Of a stretch of 64,000 nucleotides of DNA, positions 1 through 7,545 are shown in pieces. A program made the position numbers and the translations under genes. Within the stretch, counting starts at the first letter, position 1; each line of letters opens with the position of its first letter. The notes below the pieces were generated by a model. It was given only the letters and a program-made list of their open reading frames with translations, did no database searches and was not told where the DNA came from. Source of the DNA: Isosphaera sp. (lineage in GTDB: Bacteria; Planctomycetota; Planctomycetia; Gemmatales; Gemmataceae); assembly GCA_013822345.1 (NCBI GenBank), contig PNKH01000023.1, positions 1-64,000 on the forward strand, given 5' to 3'.

Positions 1-76
1 TGACGGCCGGGATGAGCGGGGCGACCAGCTTCCACTGGGTGTTGGTCAGGTCGCCCGGGTAGGGCTTTCGTGCCAT
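1..76 (-). mobile_element. IS5-family transposase, N-terminal fragment (cut by window edge)
   Basis: Reading leftwards from the ATG at 76, the first 25 codons give MARKPYPGDLTNTQWKLVAP and then LIPAV. This is the standard N-terminus of IS5-group (DUF4096-type) transposases, which begin with a basic start and a short D-L-T-x-x-Q-W segment. The rest of the gene lies outside the window, so intactness cannot be judged. About 40 bases upstream (around 100-118) lies a candidate terminal inverted repeat of the insertion sequence, reading inward as GAGAAACTGTTCC. Its partner would be outside the window. The insertion sits at the edge of a block of mobile-element genes. Confidence 0.8.
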
Positions 77-115
77 TCCGACAGCCTACGACCCCACCCC
101 CTTTGGAACAGTTTC

Positions 116-352
116 TCAGGCCGCGCGCCCACCCAGGGCGCCGGCCGCGGCGTCGAGGAACTCCCGCAGCTCGGCCCGGCTCACCACCCGGGCGTGGCCG
201 ACCCGCCGGGACGGCAGCTTCAGCCGCGAGCCGTCGGCCAGCCGCACCCCGTGGACGATCATGCGGTGGATCGTCATGCGCGTCCGCGTCTTGCCCAGCC
301 GGGCCTCCACCGCCTGCCGCACCTGGCTCGTCGATAGCAAGTCGTCGGCCAT
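116..352 (-). CDS. Small helix-turn-helix / excisionase-like DNA-binding protein
   Basis: A 78-residue basic protein starting MADDLLSTSQVRQAVEAR. It has the layout of small winged-helix or excisionase-type proteins: a helix (STSQVRQAVEARLG), a second helix with basic residues (RTRMTIHRMI), a short wing with D-G-x-R-L-K-L-P, and an ending with a helix (SRAELREFLDAA). Plasmid and prophage excisionases use this fold to bind DNA and direct integrase or repress promoters. The ATG at 352 was chosen because it opens the conserved-looking block; the upstream in-frame extension is antisense to the neighbouring gene. The neighbours are an IS5 fragment and phage-like genes, which supports a mobile-element role. 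The precise family is not recognised. Confidence 0.6.
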   Translation of the reverse strand: MADDLLSTSQVRQAVEARLGKTRTRMTIHRMIVHGVRLADGSRLKLPSRRVGHARVVSRAELREFLDAAAGALGGRAA

Positions 353-482
353 GCCGGTCACCTCCCGCGGGTTCGCACCGCGCCGCCCCGGCGCCTGCTC
401 GACCGGATGATAGCGGTGGTCCCGTGACGGCCGTAACAGCCGCGGCCTCCCGCGCGGGAGGCCGGGGGTACGCGAGTCGCGG

Positions 483-498
483 CCGGTCGCGCGACCGG
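483..498. repeat. 16-bp palindrome CCGGTCGCGCGACCGG, copy 1
   Basis: Perfect palindrome lying 41 bases upstream of the gene that begins at 540. The same 16 bases recur three more times before 1958 and were not seen elsewhere in the window. Confidence 0.85.
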
Positions 499-539
499 GG
501 TGGGTACCATCGGGAGACGCGACACACGGGGGTCCCGAC

Positions 540-1385
540 ATGCCGGCGGACGAGACCGAGAGCAGCGCCGCGAACCCCGCCACCGGGCCGGTCGCGCGAC
601 CGGAAGGGCCGCCCGACCTGTCGGTCCTGGCGGTGTTCGACCACACCAGCGGCGCGCACCAGCTCAGGGTGTTCGCCGCGGAGAAGGACGCCCGCAGCCG
701 GGCCGCCCTGGCGGGGCTGTACGCGGACGCGGCCGCAGCCTGCCGGCGGGAGCTGGAGGCGGTCCGGGCGGCCTTCTTCGCCGGCGGCCCCGGCCGGGAA
801 CTGCGGACCTGGGAGGTGAAGCTGGGGAGCGCCCGGGGCGCCCTGGCCGATGTCGAGCGGGAGCGGGCGGACGTGCAGCGCCGGTGGCGGCAGGCGGTGG
901 CGGACGACGACGAGGCCGGGACGCGGGACCTGGAGCGGCGGCGGGCCGGGCTGGACGCCGACGCCGAGCGGCTCCGCGCCCGCGTGCCGGCGATCCAGGG
1001 CAAGATCGACGAACTGCGCGAGCGGCTCGGCCCGCAACTCGTCGCGGCCGTCCGGGACCGGCTCACCCGGTTCCTGTCCGACGCGGACCGGCAGAAGGCA
1101 GACGCGCTCGCCCGGATCGCTGCGGTCATCCCGGGGCCGTTCCTGGCGTGGTTCGAGGCGTTCGCCCGGCGGAACGGGGCGGCGGCCTTCGAGAGCACGA
1201 ACGCGAAGACGTTCCGGGCGCTGGTGGCGCTGGACGACCAACCGTCGAAGGCGAAGGCGAAGGCCGACCCGCCGGCGCCGGACCCGGCCCGGGCCTTCGC
1301 GTTCGACCGGGGCGACGACTTCCCGGAGCGCCGGCCGGACCCGACTCCCCCGGTCCGCAACCCGTTCGGTCTCCCGACGGACTGA
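540..1385 (+). CDS. Hypothetical coiled-coil protein of the integrated element
   Basis: A 281-residue protein I do not recognise. The N-terminal 30 residues are low complexity. Residues about 45-175 are strongly helical and charged, rich in Ala, Arg and Glu (for example DVERERADVQRRWRQAV and DLERRRAGLDADAERLRAR), as expected for a coiled coil. A short, more globular block follows (PGPFLAWFEAFARRNGAAAF), then a disordered tail rich in Pro and Lys. There is no signal peptide or membrane segment. It is the first of a co-directional series on the plus strand, with palindromes before it and after it and one inside its fifteenth to twentieth codons. A structural or scaffold role on a phage-like element is possible but is only inference. 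Confidence 0.6.
   Translation: MPADETESSAANPATGPVARPEGPPDLSVLAVFDHTSGAHQLRVFAAEKDARSRAALAGLYADAAAACRRELEAVRAAFFAGGPGRELRTWEVKLGSARGALADVERERADVQRRWRQAVADDDEAGTRDLERRRAGLDADAERLRARVPAIQGKIDELRERLGPQLVAAVRDRLTRFLSDADRQKADALARIAAVIPGPFLAWFEAFARRNGAAAFESTNAKTFRALVALDDQPSKAKAKADPPAPDPARAFAFDRGDDFPERRPDPTPPVRNPFGLPTD
588..603. repeat. 16-bp palindrome CCGGTCGCGCGACCGG, copy 2 (inside a gene)
   Basis: Same 16 bases as the copy at 483, here in codons near the start of the gene at 540, encoding part of G-P-V-A-R-P. Confidence 0.8.
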
Positions 1386-1394
1386 CCCCCCGGA

Positions 1395-1410
1395 CCGGTC
1401 GCGCGACCGG
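1395..1410. repeat. 16-bp palindrome CCGGTCGCGCGACCGG, copy 3
   Basis: Begins 10 bases after the stop codon of the gene ending at 1385 and ends 30 bases before the next start at 1441. No T-run follows, so it is not a standard intrinsic terminator. Confidence 0.85.
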
Positions 1411-1440
1411 CGGTTTGCACCACCAAGTGAGGGTTCACCG

Positions 1441-1938
1441 ATGAAGGCGATCGACGCGCGGTTCACCAGCGGCTGGCACGACGAGGGGACCCCGCCGGAC
1501 TCGGTCCGGGACGAGGTTCTGAAGCTCGGCGGCAACCAGGGCCTCGGGGACCCCGCCGGCTCGCCGCGGTTCGTGTCCGTCATGTACCCGGCCGGCGGGG
1601 GCGAGCCGGTCCGGAACGAGATCAATGCGAACGCCCCGGGCGCGGCCTCCCGGCTGCTGGACGAGTTGGCGGACGCGATCGAGCGGGTCGGCGGCGGGAC
1701 CGCCCGCCAGGTGTCGATCACGTTCCTGAACCCGACCTTCACGGCGGTCGCGGTCCGGCACCCGGCGAAGGGGCCGGTGGCGGACCGGCAGTCCCGCCCC
1801 CCGGCACAGGGCCTGGGGCCGGACGGGTTGGCGGCGGTCGGCGCGTGGGCGCGGGCGGTGAACGACTCCATCGACGCCCCCCGGCCGTGGTCGAGCTGCT
1901 CCTGGGCGGCGCTGACCCTGACCGCCGGCGGGGACTGA
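1441..1938 (+). CDS. Hypothetical protein of the integrated element
   Basis: A 165-residue protein beginning MKAIDARFTSGWHDEG. The ATG at 1441 is preceded by a purine-rich AGTGAGGG stretch. No family is recognised. It is soluble, with no signal peptide. Residues about 62-92 look like a helix followed by a beta strand pair (LLDELADAIERV, then RQVSITFLNPTFTAVAVRH). The last 40 residues are Pro/Ala/Ser rich. It lies between two copies of the 16-bp palindrome, in line with the genes at 540 and 1982, so the block is probably one transcription unit carried by the element. Confidence 0.6.
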   Translation: MKAIDARFTSGWHDEGTPPDSVRDEVLKLGGNQGLGDPAGSPRFVSVMYPAGGGEPVRNEINANAPGAASRLLDELADAIERVGGGTARQVSITFLNPTFTAVAVRHPAKGPVADRQSRPPAQGLGPDGLAAVGAWARAVNDSIDAPRPWSSCSWAALTLTAGGD

Positions 1939-1941
1939 CCG

Positions 1942-1957
1942 CCGGTCGCGCGACCGG
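1942..1957. repeat. 16-bp palindrome CCGGTCGCGCGACCGG, copy 4
   Basis: Starts 3 bases after the stop codon ending at 1938 and ends 24 bases before the GTG start at 1982. Confidence 0.85.
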
Positions 1958-1981
1958 CCACACCGAGAGGGGGCGACAGCG

Positions 1982-2278
1982 GTGCGTGTCTACGTCGAGG
2001 ACCGCCCGGTCCCGGACCCGCGGGGCGCCGGCGGGTCGGTCCGCCGCAAGGTCGCGGTCGAGGCGACGGAGGAGGAGGCGGGCTGGGGGCCGCTCCGGGG
2101 CGGGCTGCGGGAGGAGGCGGAGCGGCTGGCCCGGGAGAGGGCCGCGGCCACCCCCGCCCCGCCCGGGTTCGTCGAGGCCGGGGTCACCGTCGAGGCCGAC
2201 ACCGACCGCCCGAAGTTGAAGCTGCTCGTGCTGTGCGTCGAGGAAATCCCCTCCTACTTCCCGAGGGCGACGCGATGA
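1982..2278 (+). CDS. Small hypothetical protein, possible paralogue of its downstream neighbour
   Basis: A 98-residue protein starting with GTG at 1982 after a GAGAGGGGG ribosome-binding stretch. It opens V-E-D-x-P-V (residues 5-10), then has a short basic strand (SVRRKVAVEA), a helix (LREEAERLARERAAA), a P-P-G-F turn and two final strands (VTVEADT, KLLVLCV). The gene at 2275 has the same order of elements (VEDTPV, FVRRTATI, a helix with ALARP, P-A-G-Y, LVIDF), so the two look like diverged tandem paralogues. The stop overlaps the next start as ATGA, implying translational coupling. Function is unknown. Confidence 0.6.
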   Translation: MRVYVEDRPVPDPRGAGGSVRRKVAVEATEEEAGWGPLRGGLREEAERLARERAAATPAPPGFVEAGVTVEADTDRPKLKLLVLCVEEIPSYFPRATR

Positions 2279-2541
2279 CCGTCGAGGTCGAGGACACCCC
2301 GGTCCTGCGGCCGGACTTTATGGGCGAGGTGGAGTTCGTCCGCCGCACGGCGACCATCACCGGGGCGTCCGGCGGGCCTTGGCAGGCGGACGAGTTGGAG
2401 CAAGTCCGGGCGCTGGCCCGGCCGCACGCCGCCCCGCCGGCCGGGTACCGATACGCCTCGTCCCGGTTCGACGTGTCGCCGGCCGTCCGGCGGGCGACCC
2501 TGGTCATCGACTTCCGGCCCGCCCCGGGGGACCACCGGTGA
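2275..2541 (+). CDS. Small hypothetical protein, paralogue-like to the upstream gene
   Basis: An 88-residue protein starting at the ATG at 2275, inside the ATGA overlap with the previous stop. It shares the element order of the gene at 1982 (V-E-D-T-P-V near the start, F-V-R-R, central helix, P-P-A-G-Y, terminal hydrophobic strand). The next gene starts at a GTG overlapping its TGA (2538-2541), so at least three short genes are translationally coupled. No known family is recognised and no membrane or signal segment is seen. Confidence 0.6.
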   Translation: MTVEVEDTPVLRPDFMGEVEFVRRTATITGASGGPWQADELEQVRALARPHAAPPAGYRYASSRFDVSPAVRRATLVIDFRPAPGDHR

Positions 2542-2868
2542 TCGCCTTCATCCGCCGCCTGTTCCGCCGCCCAACCCCCGGGCGTTCGTCTACCACGACG
2601 GCGCCCGGGTGCGGGCGGCGGACCCGGTCGTAATTGCGGAGCGGCTGCTGGCCGTCGGGCCGGGTCTGCTCGACCGTGCGGGGAAGGCCGGCCCCGACCC
2701 CCTGGACGCCGCGATCGAGTTGGGGGTGATCATCGACCGGCTGGGGAGGTGTTCGAGGTCGGGCCGTTTTCCGACCGGGACGGCACCCCCACCGGGCTGA
2801 CCAAGGTCGAGGTCATCGGCCTGCTCCGCGGTTTCGCCGCATACCTCAAGCGCTACCGGAAGGGCTGA
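2538..2868 (+). pseudogene. Small hypothetical gene broken by two frameshifts
   Basis: A coherent protein can be read only by changing frame twice. Frame one starts at the GTG at 2538 (VIAFIRRLFRRP). From about 2573 the sense continues in another frame (AFVYHDGARVRAADPVVIAE, then LLDRAGKAGPDPLDAAIELG). From about 2745 it continues in a third (VFEVGPFSDRDGTPTGLTKV, then a helix ending KRYRKG) to the TGA at 2866-2868. Both shifts behave like loss of one base, the first beside a C run and the second in a G run (CTGGGGAGG, where one more G would restore L-G-E-V). The GTGA overlap upstream and the ATG two bases downstream suggest it was once a normal member of the operon. A sequencing or assembly error is an equally good explanation. 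Confidence 0.6.
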
Positions 2869-2869
2869 C

Positions 2870-3868
2870 ATGGCGACCCCGCAGGGCCTGGACGAGGCGG
2901 TCGAGCGGCTCGACCGGCTGGTGGACTTGTCCGTCATCTCGAACACCCTGGCGGCCACGTCCGGGCAACTCCTCGCCCGGGCCGTGGCGGCCCCGCCCTC
3001 CCCCGCCCCGGTCCCCGTCCCGGTCCCGCCCGCACGCCCGAGCGGGGCCGCTGCGGGTCCTCCCCCGGGCGCCCCGCCGGTTCCGCCCCCCGGTACCCCG
3101 CCCTCCCCCGCCCCGGCCGGCGGGCCGGCACCCGCCCCGGCCCCCACCCCCGACCCGGCGGAGAAGAAGAAGAAGGTCGGGCCGTGGGGGCGGGTGTGGA
3201 AGGGGCTGAAGAAGCGGACCGGCATCAGCGGCCTGATGTCCAGCATCAAGCGGGGCCGGCGGCTCGGGAAGGCGACCGGGGTGGCGGGCGGCGCCCGGGC
3301 CGGCGCGGTCGCCGGCGGGGTGGTCGGCGGGGTCGGCCTCCTGGTGACCGCCTTCAGCCGCCTCAAGGGCGCCGCAGACCAGCTTGCCGACCAGCAGATC
3401 GCGACCGTCCACCGGCTCGCCCAGGTGTCCGGGAGTATGGCGGCGATCGAGGCGGAGATGGAAGTCCGGGATGTCGAAAGGGACATCCGGCGGGGCGAGG
3501 CGACGGCCGGGAGTGCGAAGGAGTTGGCGGACGCCCGGAGCGACCGGAAGGACGCGGAGTCGGAGTTCGACGCCAAGCTCGACAACCTCCTGAACCCGTG
3601 GGCGGCGAGGTGGGAGAACTTCAGGGAGGGCCTGTTCAAGATCGGGTCCGAACTCCTCTCCGCGACCGACAGCATCGACGACCGGGTGAGGGAGATTGTC
3701 GGGAAGATGGAGGCCGGCGGCCCGGACCCGGTCGGGCTGGCGGCGCTGGAGGCGGACGTGCGGCGGGAGGCCGACCGGGTCGAGGCGGCCGGCCGGCGGA
3801 TGATGGATATGGCCCGTGCCGAGGCGTCGGCCCCGGCGGGGGCGGCGCGGCCGGGCATGCTGCCGTAG
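2870..3868 (+). CDS. Tape-measure-like / membrane-associated coiled-coil protein of the element
   Basis: A 332-residue protein starting at the ATG at 2870, two bases after the previous stop. Residues 1-45 are a helix ([12 protein letters not shown]). Residues about 45-100 are almost pure Pro/Ala/Gly/Val. Residues 100-135 are very basic ([25 protein letters not shown]). Residues about 136-165 form a glycine-zipper hydrophobic segment ([18 protein letters not shown]). The rest is long amphipathic helix and coiled coil. A hydrophobic segment followed by long helices is typical of phage tail tape-measure proteins, but those are usually longer, so this is only a suggestion. It is the last gene before the tRNA-His scar. 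Confidence 0.55.
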   Translation: MATPQGLDEAVERLDRLVDLSVISNTLAATSGQLLARAVAAPPSPAPVPVPVPPARPSGAAAGPPPGAPPVPPPGTPPSPAPAGGPAPAPAPTPDPAEKKKKVGPWGRVWKGLKKRTGISGLMSSIKRGRRLGKATGVAGGARAGAVAGGVVGGVGLLVTAFSRLKGAADQLADQQIATVHRLAQVSGSMAAIEAEMEVRDVERDIRRGEATAGSAKELADARSDRKDAESEFDAKLDNLLNPWAARWENFREGLFKIGSELLSATDSIDDRVREIVGKMEAGGPDPVGLAALEADVRREADRVEAAGRRMMDMARAEASAPAGAARPGMLP

Positions 3869-3986
3869 CCCAGTCGTACAGCCTATGTACAGCCAACAGG
3901 CTGGACGGACTGGGACACCCTGGGACGGAGGGTGCGGTTTATAAGCGGGTTTCGAGACACCATAGTACACGGGTGGACAGTACGTT
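3869..3986. other. Junction between element genes and the tRNA scar, possible integrase-binding sequence
   Basis: Noncoding and less GC-rich than its surroundings. It contains two close copies of GTACAGCC (around 3876-3895) and several TAC/GTAC motifs such as the paired GTAC at 3964-3983. Repeated short sites next to an attachment core are where tyrosine integrases bind, so these are candidates for arm sites. This is inference from position only. Confidence 0.3.
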
Positions 3987-4033
3987 GCGGATTGTGGATC
4001 TGGATGTCGCGGGTTCAAATCCCGTCAGTCGCC
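3987..4033 (+). pseudogene. 3' half of tRNA-His(GTG), candidate attachment-site (attR) scar
   Basis: From 3987 the sequence reads as the 3' half of a histidine tRNA. It has an anticodon loop TTGTGGA (anticodon GTG at 3994-3996), a variable region, a T stem-loop GCGGG-TTCAAAT-CCCGT (4011-4025), the acceptor strand CAGTCGC (4026-4032) and a C at 4033, as expected for position 73 of tRNA-His. A matching 5' acceptor strand (GCGACTG) is not found in the preceding 80 bases. The anticodon stem is imperfect on its 5' side. This is the pattern left when an integrase recombines inside a tRNA gene and displaces the 3' half. The intact copy should lie to the left, outside the window. Confidence 0.65.
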
Positions 4034-4040
4034 CTCACCA

Positions 4041-4069
4041 GAAGCCCCCGGTTTCCCCGGGGGCTTCTT
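4041..4069 (+). terminator. Intrinsic terminator behind the tRNA-His remnant
   Basis: An 11-bp perfect GC-rich stem, GAAGCCCCCGG (4041-4051) with its complement at 4057-4067, a five-base loop and a short T tract. It directly follows the tRNA 3' end, so it is most likely the original tRNA terminator, retained at the junction. Confidence 0.8.
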
Positions 4070-4131
4070 CCGTTCTCAGGCCGCGCGGTCGCCTGCCGGG
4101 CGATCGGCGACATCGTCCCGGCACGGAGCCG

Positions 4132-5238
4132 TCACTTCCCGCCGACCGGGGTGACGGCGACCGTCCCGTTGTCGTGCCCGGTCAGCACCACCTTCCCGTC
4201 CTTGCCGAACGCGACGCAGTACCCCGGGTTCTTCACCGCCCGGGTGAACGTCGGCTTGTCCCCGTCGAGCTTCCACACCGTCACCAGGCCGGAGTAGCTG
4301 CACACCGCCAGCGCCTTCGCCTCCGGCGACCACGCCACCGCGAACGGGTCGTCGGCCGTCGGCCCGAGCAGCTTGACCTCGCCCGCCGCCTTCGCGTCCC
4401 GCTTCGGCTCCTCCTTCTTGTCGTCCTTCTTCGGCGGCTCCTTCTTGTCGTCCTTCTTGTCCTTCGGGTCCTTCTTGTCGTCCTTCTTCACGTCCTTCGG
4501 CGGCTCCTTCTTCTCGTCCTTCTTCGGCACCTCCTTGACCGCCTTCACGCTCCACACCCGGATCGTCCGGTCGGTCGAGGCGGTGACAACGGTGTCGGCG
4601 TCCCCGGCGAACGTCACCGCGGTCACCGCGTCCTCGTGCCCCACGAGTTGCTTCAGCTCCTTCCCGCCGGCCACGTCCCACACCTTCGCCAGCTTGTCCG
4701 CCGACGCCGACACCAGGGCCTTCCCGTCCGGCGAGAACGCCACCGCGTACACCGACCCGCCGTGCGCCCCCAGCGCCTTCAGCTCCTTCCCGTCGGCCGG
4801 GCTCCACAGCTTCACCGACTTGTCCACCGACCCGCTGGCGACGGCCTTCCCGTCCGGGGCGAACGCCAGCCCGTGGACGATGTCGGTGTGCCCCTTGAAC
4901 TCGGCCGTCACCTTCCCGTCGGCCAGGCTCCACACCTTCGCCGTCTTGTCCTGGCTCCCGGACACCAGCACCGCGTCCTTCGGGTGGAACACGAGGGCGT
5001 ACACCGGGCCGGTGTGGCCCTTCAGTTCCTTCTTCTCCTTCAGCGTGCCGTCCGGGGCGACGTCCCACAGCTTGATGACGTTGTCGAACCCGCCGGTGGC
5101 GACCGTCTTCCCGTCGGGGGAGACGGCGACCGCGTGGACGAGGGCGGTGTGGGCCTTGACCGGGGCGGGTTGGGCCGCGGCGGCCGGGAGGACGGCCGGC
5201 AGGGCGGCCGCGAACAGGGCGAGCGGGAGGAGGCGCAT
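4132..5238 (-). CDS. Exported WD40-repeat protein with a Lys/Asp-rich linker
   Basis: A 368-residue protein with a signal peptide ([20 protein letters not shown]) and seven to eight WD40 blades. The repeats show the usual pattern, for example [14 protein letters not shown] with IKLWDV and [15 protein letters not shown] with AKVWDV. WD40 propellers are protein-interaction platforms. Residues about 255-305 break the array with a low-complexity linker of K, D, E and P (repeated DKKEPPK units) before the last two blades. The start at 5238 is favoured by the signal peptide and a GGAG about 10 bases upstream. It is divergent from asnS, with a palindrome between them. The partner protein is unknown. 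Confidence 0.85.
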   Translation of the reverse strand: MRLLPLALFAAALPAVLPAAAAQPAPVKAHTALVHAVAVSPDGKTVATGGFDNVIKLWDVAPDGTLKEKKELKGHTGPVYALVFHPKDAVLVSGSQDKTAKVWSLADGKVTAEFKGHTDIVHGLAFAPDGKAVASGSVDKSVKLWSPADGKELKALGAHGGSVYAVAFSPDGKALVSASADKLAKVWDVAGGKELKQLVGHEDAVTAVTFAGDADTVVTASTDRTIRVWSVKAVKEVPKKDEKKEPPKDVKKDDKKDPKDKKDDKKEPPKKDDKKEEPKRDAKAAGEVKLLGPTADDPFAVAWSPEAKALAVCSYSGLVTVWKLDGDKPTFTRAVKNPGYCVAFGKDGKVVLTGHDNGTVAVTPVGGK

Positions 5239-5314
5239 CGGTGGGACTCCGTGGGAGGGCACGGCGGACATTGTGCGACACGGGCGGGCGGCCGCAAGGG
5301 GGTTTCCCTGCGGT

Positions 5315-5373
5315 CCGAGCCGGAAGCGTGGGCGACGGAAGACGAAGACCCGTCGCTCACGCTTCCGGCTCGG
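5315..5373. repeat. Palindrome family A, copy 1 (divergent region)
   Basis: Arms of about 24 bases with the core GAGCCGGAAGCGTG, separated by about 11 bases. It lies between the divergent starts of the WD40 gene and asnS, so it cannot serve as a terminator for either. Confidence 0.85.
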
Positions 5374-5418
5374 TCGCATACGATACCACCGTTCCCCGCG
5401 TCCCCAACCAGGTCGAAC

Positions 5419-6810
5419 ATGGACACGATCAGCGTCTCCGACGCCCGCCGGGCCGAGGCGGTCGGCCGCACCGTCCGGCTCCGCGGGTGGGTCCGCACCC
5501 GCCGCGACTCGAAGGGCGGGTTCAGCTTCCTCGAACTCAACGACGGCTCCTGCCAGGGGAACGTCCAGGTCGTCGCCCCGGGCGAGTTGCCGAACTACGA
5601 GGCGGTGGTCAAGCACCTCCACACCGGGGCGAGCGTGGCGGTCGACGGCGAGGTGAAGGCGTCGCCGGCGAAGGGGCAGGCGACCGAGGTGCTGGCGTCG
5701 CGGGTCGAACTCCTCGGGGACGCCGACCCGGAGACGTACCCGCTGCAGAAGAAGGGGCACACGTTCGAGTTCCTCCGGACGATCGCCCACCTCCGCCCGC
5801 GGACGAACACGTTCGGGGCGGTCGCCCGGCTCCGGAACCAGGTCTCGAAGTCGGTCCACGACTTCTTCCAGGAGCGCGGGTTCCTGTACGTCCACACCCC
5901 GATCGTCACGGCGAGCGACTGCGAGGGGGCCGGCGAGCTGTTCCGCGTCACCACCATCGACCCGGACGCCCCGCCGCGGGCCGACGGCAAGGTGGACTAC
6001 TCGAAGGACTTCTTCGGGAAGCCGGCGTTCCTGACGGTGAGCGGGCAGCTGCAGGCGGAGACGTTCGCGTGCGGGCTGGGGAAGGTGTACACGTTCGGGC
6101 CGACGTTCCGGGCCGAGAACTCGAACACCCCGCGGCACCTCGCCGAGTTCTGGATGGTCGAGCCGGAGATGGCGTTCTTCGACCTGACCGACAACATGGA
6201 CCTGGCCGAGGCGTTCCTGAAGCGGGTCATCACCGACGCCCTGGCCCACTGCCACGACGACCTGGAGTTCTTCCGCGACCGGGTCGACAAGGGCGTGTTC
6301 GACCGGCTCCGGGGCGTGCTCGCCAACCCGTTCATGCGGGTGCCGTACACGGCGGCGGTCGACATCCTGCTGAAGAGCGGCAAGACGTGGGAGTACCCGG
6401 TGGCGTGGGGCAAGGACCTCCAGAGCGAGCACGAGCGGTTCCTGGCCGAGCAGCACTTCGACTGCCCGGTCATCCTGTACGACTACCCGCGGACGCTGAA
6501 GCCGTTCTACATGCGGTGCAACGACGACGGGAAGACGGTGCGGGCGATGGACGTGCTGGTGCCGGGCGTCGGCGAGATCATCGGCGGGAGCCAGCGCGAG
6601 GAGCGGCTGGACGTGCTCGAAGGGCGGATGCGCGAGCAGGGGCTGAACCCGGACGGGTACCAGTGGTACCTCGACCTGCGGCGGTACGGGACGGTGCCGC
6701 ACTCCGGGTTCGGGCTCGGGCTGGAGCGGACGGTGCTGTTCCTGAGCGGGATGGCGAACATCCGGGACGTGATCCCGTTCCCACGCACCCCGGGGAACGC
6801 AGAGTTCTGA
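5419..6810 (+). CDS. asnS: Asparaginyl-tRNA synthetase
   Basis: A 463-residue class IIb synthetase that charges tRNA-Asn with asparagine in the cytoplasm. An N-terminal OB-fold anticodon-binding domain (residues about 15-105, [20 protein letters not shown]) is followed by the catalytic domain. Motif 2 is visible as [20 protein letters not shown], and motif 3 as the C-terminal [13 protein letters not shown]. The invariant SGQLQAE segment and the asparagine-type GSQREERLD are also present. The length matches bacterial AsnRS. The ATG at 5419 fits the normal N-terminus. It is convergent with rpsI across a 23-bp hairpin. Confidence 0.97.
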   Translation: MDTISVSDARRAEAVGRTVRLRGWVRTRRDSKGGFSFLELNDGSCQGNVQVVAPGELPNYEAVVKHLHTGASVAVDGEVKASPAKGQATEVLASRVELLGDADPETYPLQKKGHTFEFLRTIAHLRPRTNTFGAVARLRNQVSKSVHDFFQERGFLYVHTPIVTASDCEGAGELFRVTTIDPDAPPRADGKVDYSKDFFGKPAFLTVSGQLQAETFACGLGKVYTFGPTFRAENSNTPRHLAEFWMVEPEMAFFDLTDNMDLAEAFLKRVITDALAHCHDDLEFFRDRVDKGVFDRLRGVLANPFMRVPYTAAVDILLKSGKTWEYPVAWGKDLQSEHERFLAEQHFDCPVILYDYPRTLKPFYMRCNDDGKTVRAMDVLVPGVGEIIGGSQREERLDVLEGRMREQGLNPDGYQWYLDLRRYGTVPHSGFGLGLERTVLFLSGMANIRDVIPFPRTPGNAEF

Positions 6811-6823
6811 ACGCGCAAACGTT

Positions 6824-6873
6824 TAGCCGCGACCCGAAGGGGAGCGCTCGCGCTCCCCTTCGGGTCGCGGCTA
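6824..6873. terminator. Perfect 23-bp hairpin between asnS and rpsI
   Basis: Arms 6824-6846 and 6851-6873 are perfectly complementary around the loop CTCG, beginning TAGCCGCGACCCGAAGGGG. The position between convergent genes fits a bidirectional terminator, although no T tract follows. The design resembles the other palindromes in the window. Confidence 0.75.
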
Positions 6874-6884
6874 CGCGGCGACGA

Positions 6885-7514
6885 TCAGCGCTTCGAGAAC
6901 TGGGTGCCGCGGCGGGCGCCGCGGAGGCCGTACTTCTTCCGCTCCTTCATCCGGGCGTCGCGGGTCAGGTACCCGGAGTCGCGGAGCTTCTTGATCATCC
7001 CGCTCGCCGCGTCGGCCGGCTCGGCGGGGGCGGCCGGGGTGGCGGCGACGGCCCCGGGCGGGATCAGCGGGGCGCCCGGCGGGCGGGCCGGGGCGGCGGG
7101 GGCCGCCGGCCGGACCGGGATCGCCTTGGCCCGCTCCCGGGACTTCTTCTCGTCCTGGTAGCCCTTGATCACCGTGGTCTGGTTGAACGTCCGGACCTTC
7201 TGCTCGTCGGCCGGGCCGAACATGGTCTTCAGCGCCCGGGCCAGCCCCTGGCACGCCGCCCCGGCCTGGCCGGTGGTCCCGCCGCCGGTGCAGTGGACGA
7301 ACACGTCCAGCCGGGTCAGTTGGTCGGTGATCTTCAACGGGCCGAGCACCGCCGCCCGGTCCTTGTCCTCGGCGAAGTACTGCTCGACCGGCCGGTCGTT
7401 GATCAGGACCGTCCCCTTGCCCTCGGTGATCCGCACGCGGGCGACGGCCGTCTTCCGCCGGCCGGTGGCGATGTAGAACGTCCGCGGGGCTTTCGCCGGC
7501 TTCTTCTCGGCCAT
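6885..7514 (-). CDS. rpsI: 30S ribosomal protein S9 with a Pro/Ala-rich insert
   Basis: A 209-residue S9; the bacterial protein is usually about 130. The core is clear: YIATGRRKTAVARVRI near the N-terminus, the G-K-G and L-D-V-F-V-H-C-T-G-G-G segments, and the C-terminal signature GYLTRDARMKERKKYGLRGA ending KR, whose tail reaches the ribosomal P site. Between residues about 108 and 172 lies an extra stretch rich in Pro and Ala (for example AAPAAPARPPGAPLIPPG), at the point where normal S9 runs directly into its final helix. It follows rplM on the minus strand, the standard L13-S9 operon order. Confidence 0.93.
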   Translation of the reverse strand: MAEKKPAKAPRTFYIATGRRKTAVARVRITEGKGTVLINDRPVEQYFAEDKDRAAVLGPLKITDQLTRLDVFVHCTGGGTTGQAGAACQGLARALKTMFGPADEQKVRTFNQTTVIKGYQDEKKSRERAKAIPVRPAAPAAPARPPGAPLIPPGAVAATPAAPAEPADAASGMIKKLRDSGYLTRDARMKERKKYGLRGARRGTQFSKR

Positions 7515-7545
7515 GGTCGGTGGGTCCTGGGGTCACTCGGGGCCG

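Noticed and set aside
2538-2868. Programmed ribosomal frameshifting
   Set aside because: No slippery heptamer of the usual type or following pseudoknot is apparent, and two shifts would be needed. Deletion or assembly error is simpler.
3940-4033. A complete tRNA-His gene
   Set aside because: A D-arm-like GTAC...GTAC can be drawn, but the 5' acceptor strand does not pair with CAGTCGC and spacing to the anticodon stem is wrong, so only a 3' half is called.
4375-4545. Lys/Asp-rich stretch of the WD40 protein as a frameshift or simple-repeat expansion error
   Set aside because: The frame is continuous through it, codon use is normal, and WD40 blades resume in the same frame afterwards.
3184-6810. 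A 1208-codon open frame on the plus strand ending in asnS
   Set aside because: Only the part from 5419 is AsnRS. The upstream part is out of frame with the 2870 gene and antisense to the WD40 gene, has no family features, and exists because high GC content removes stop codons.
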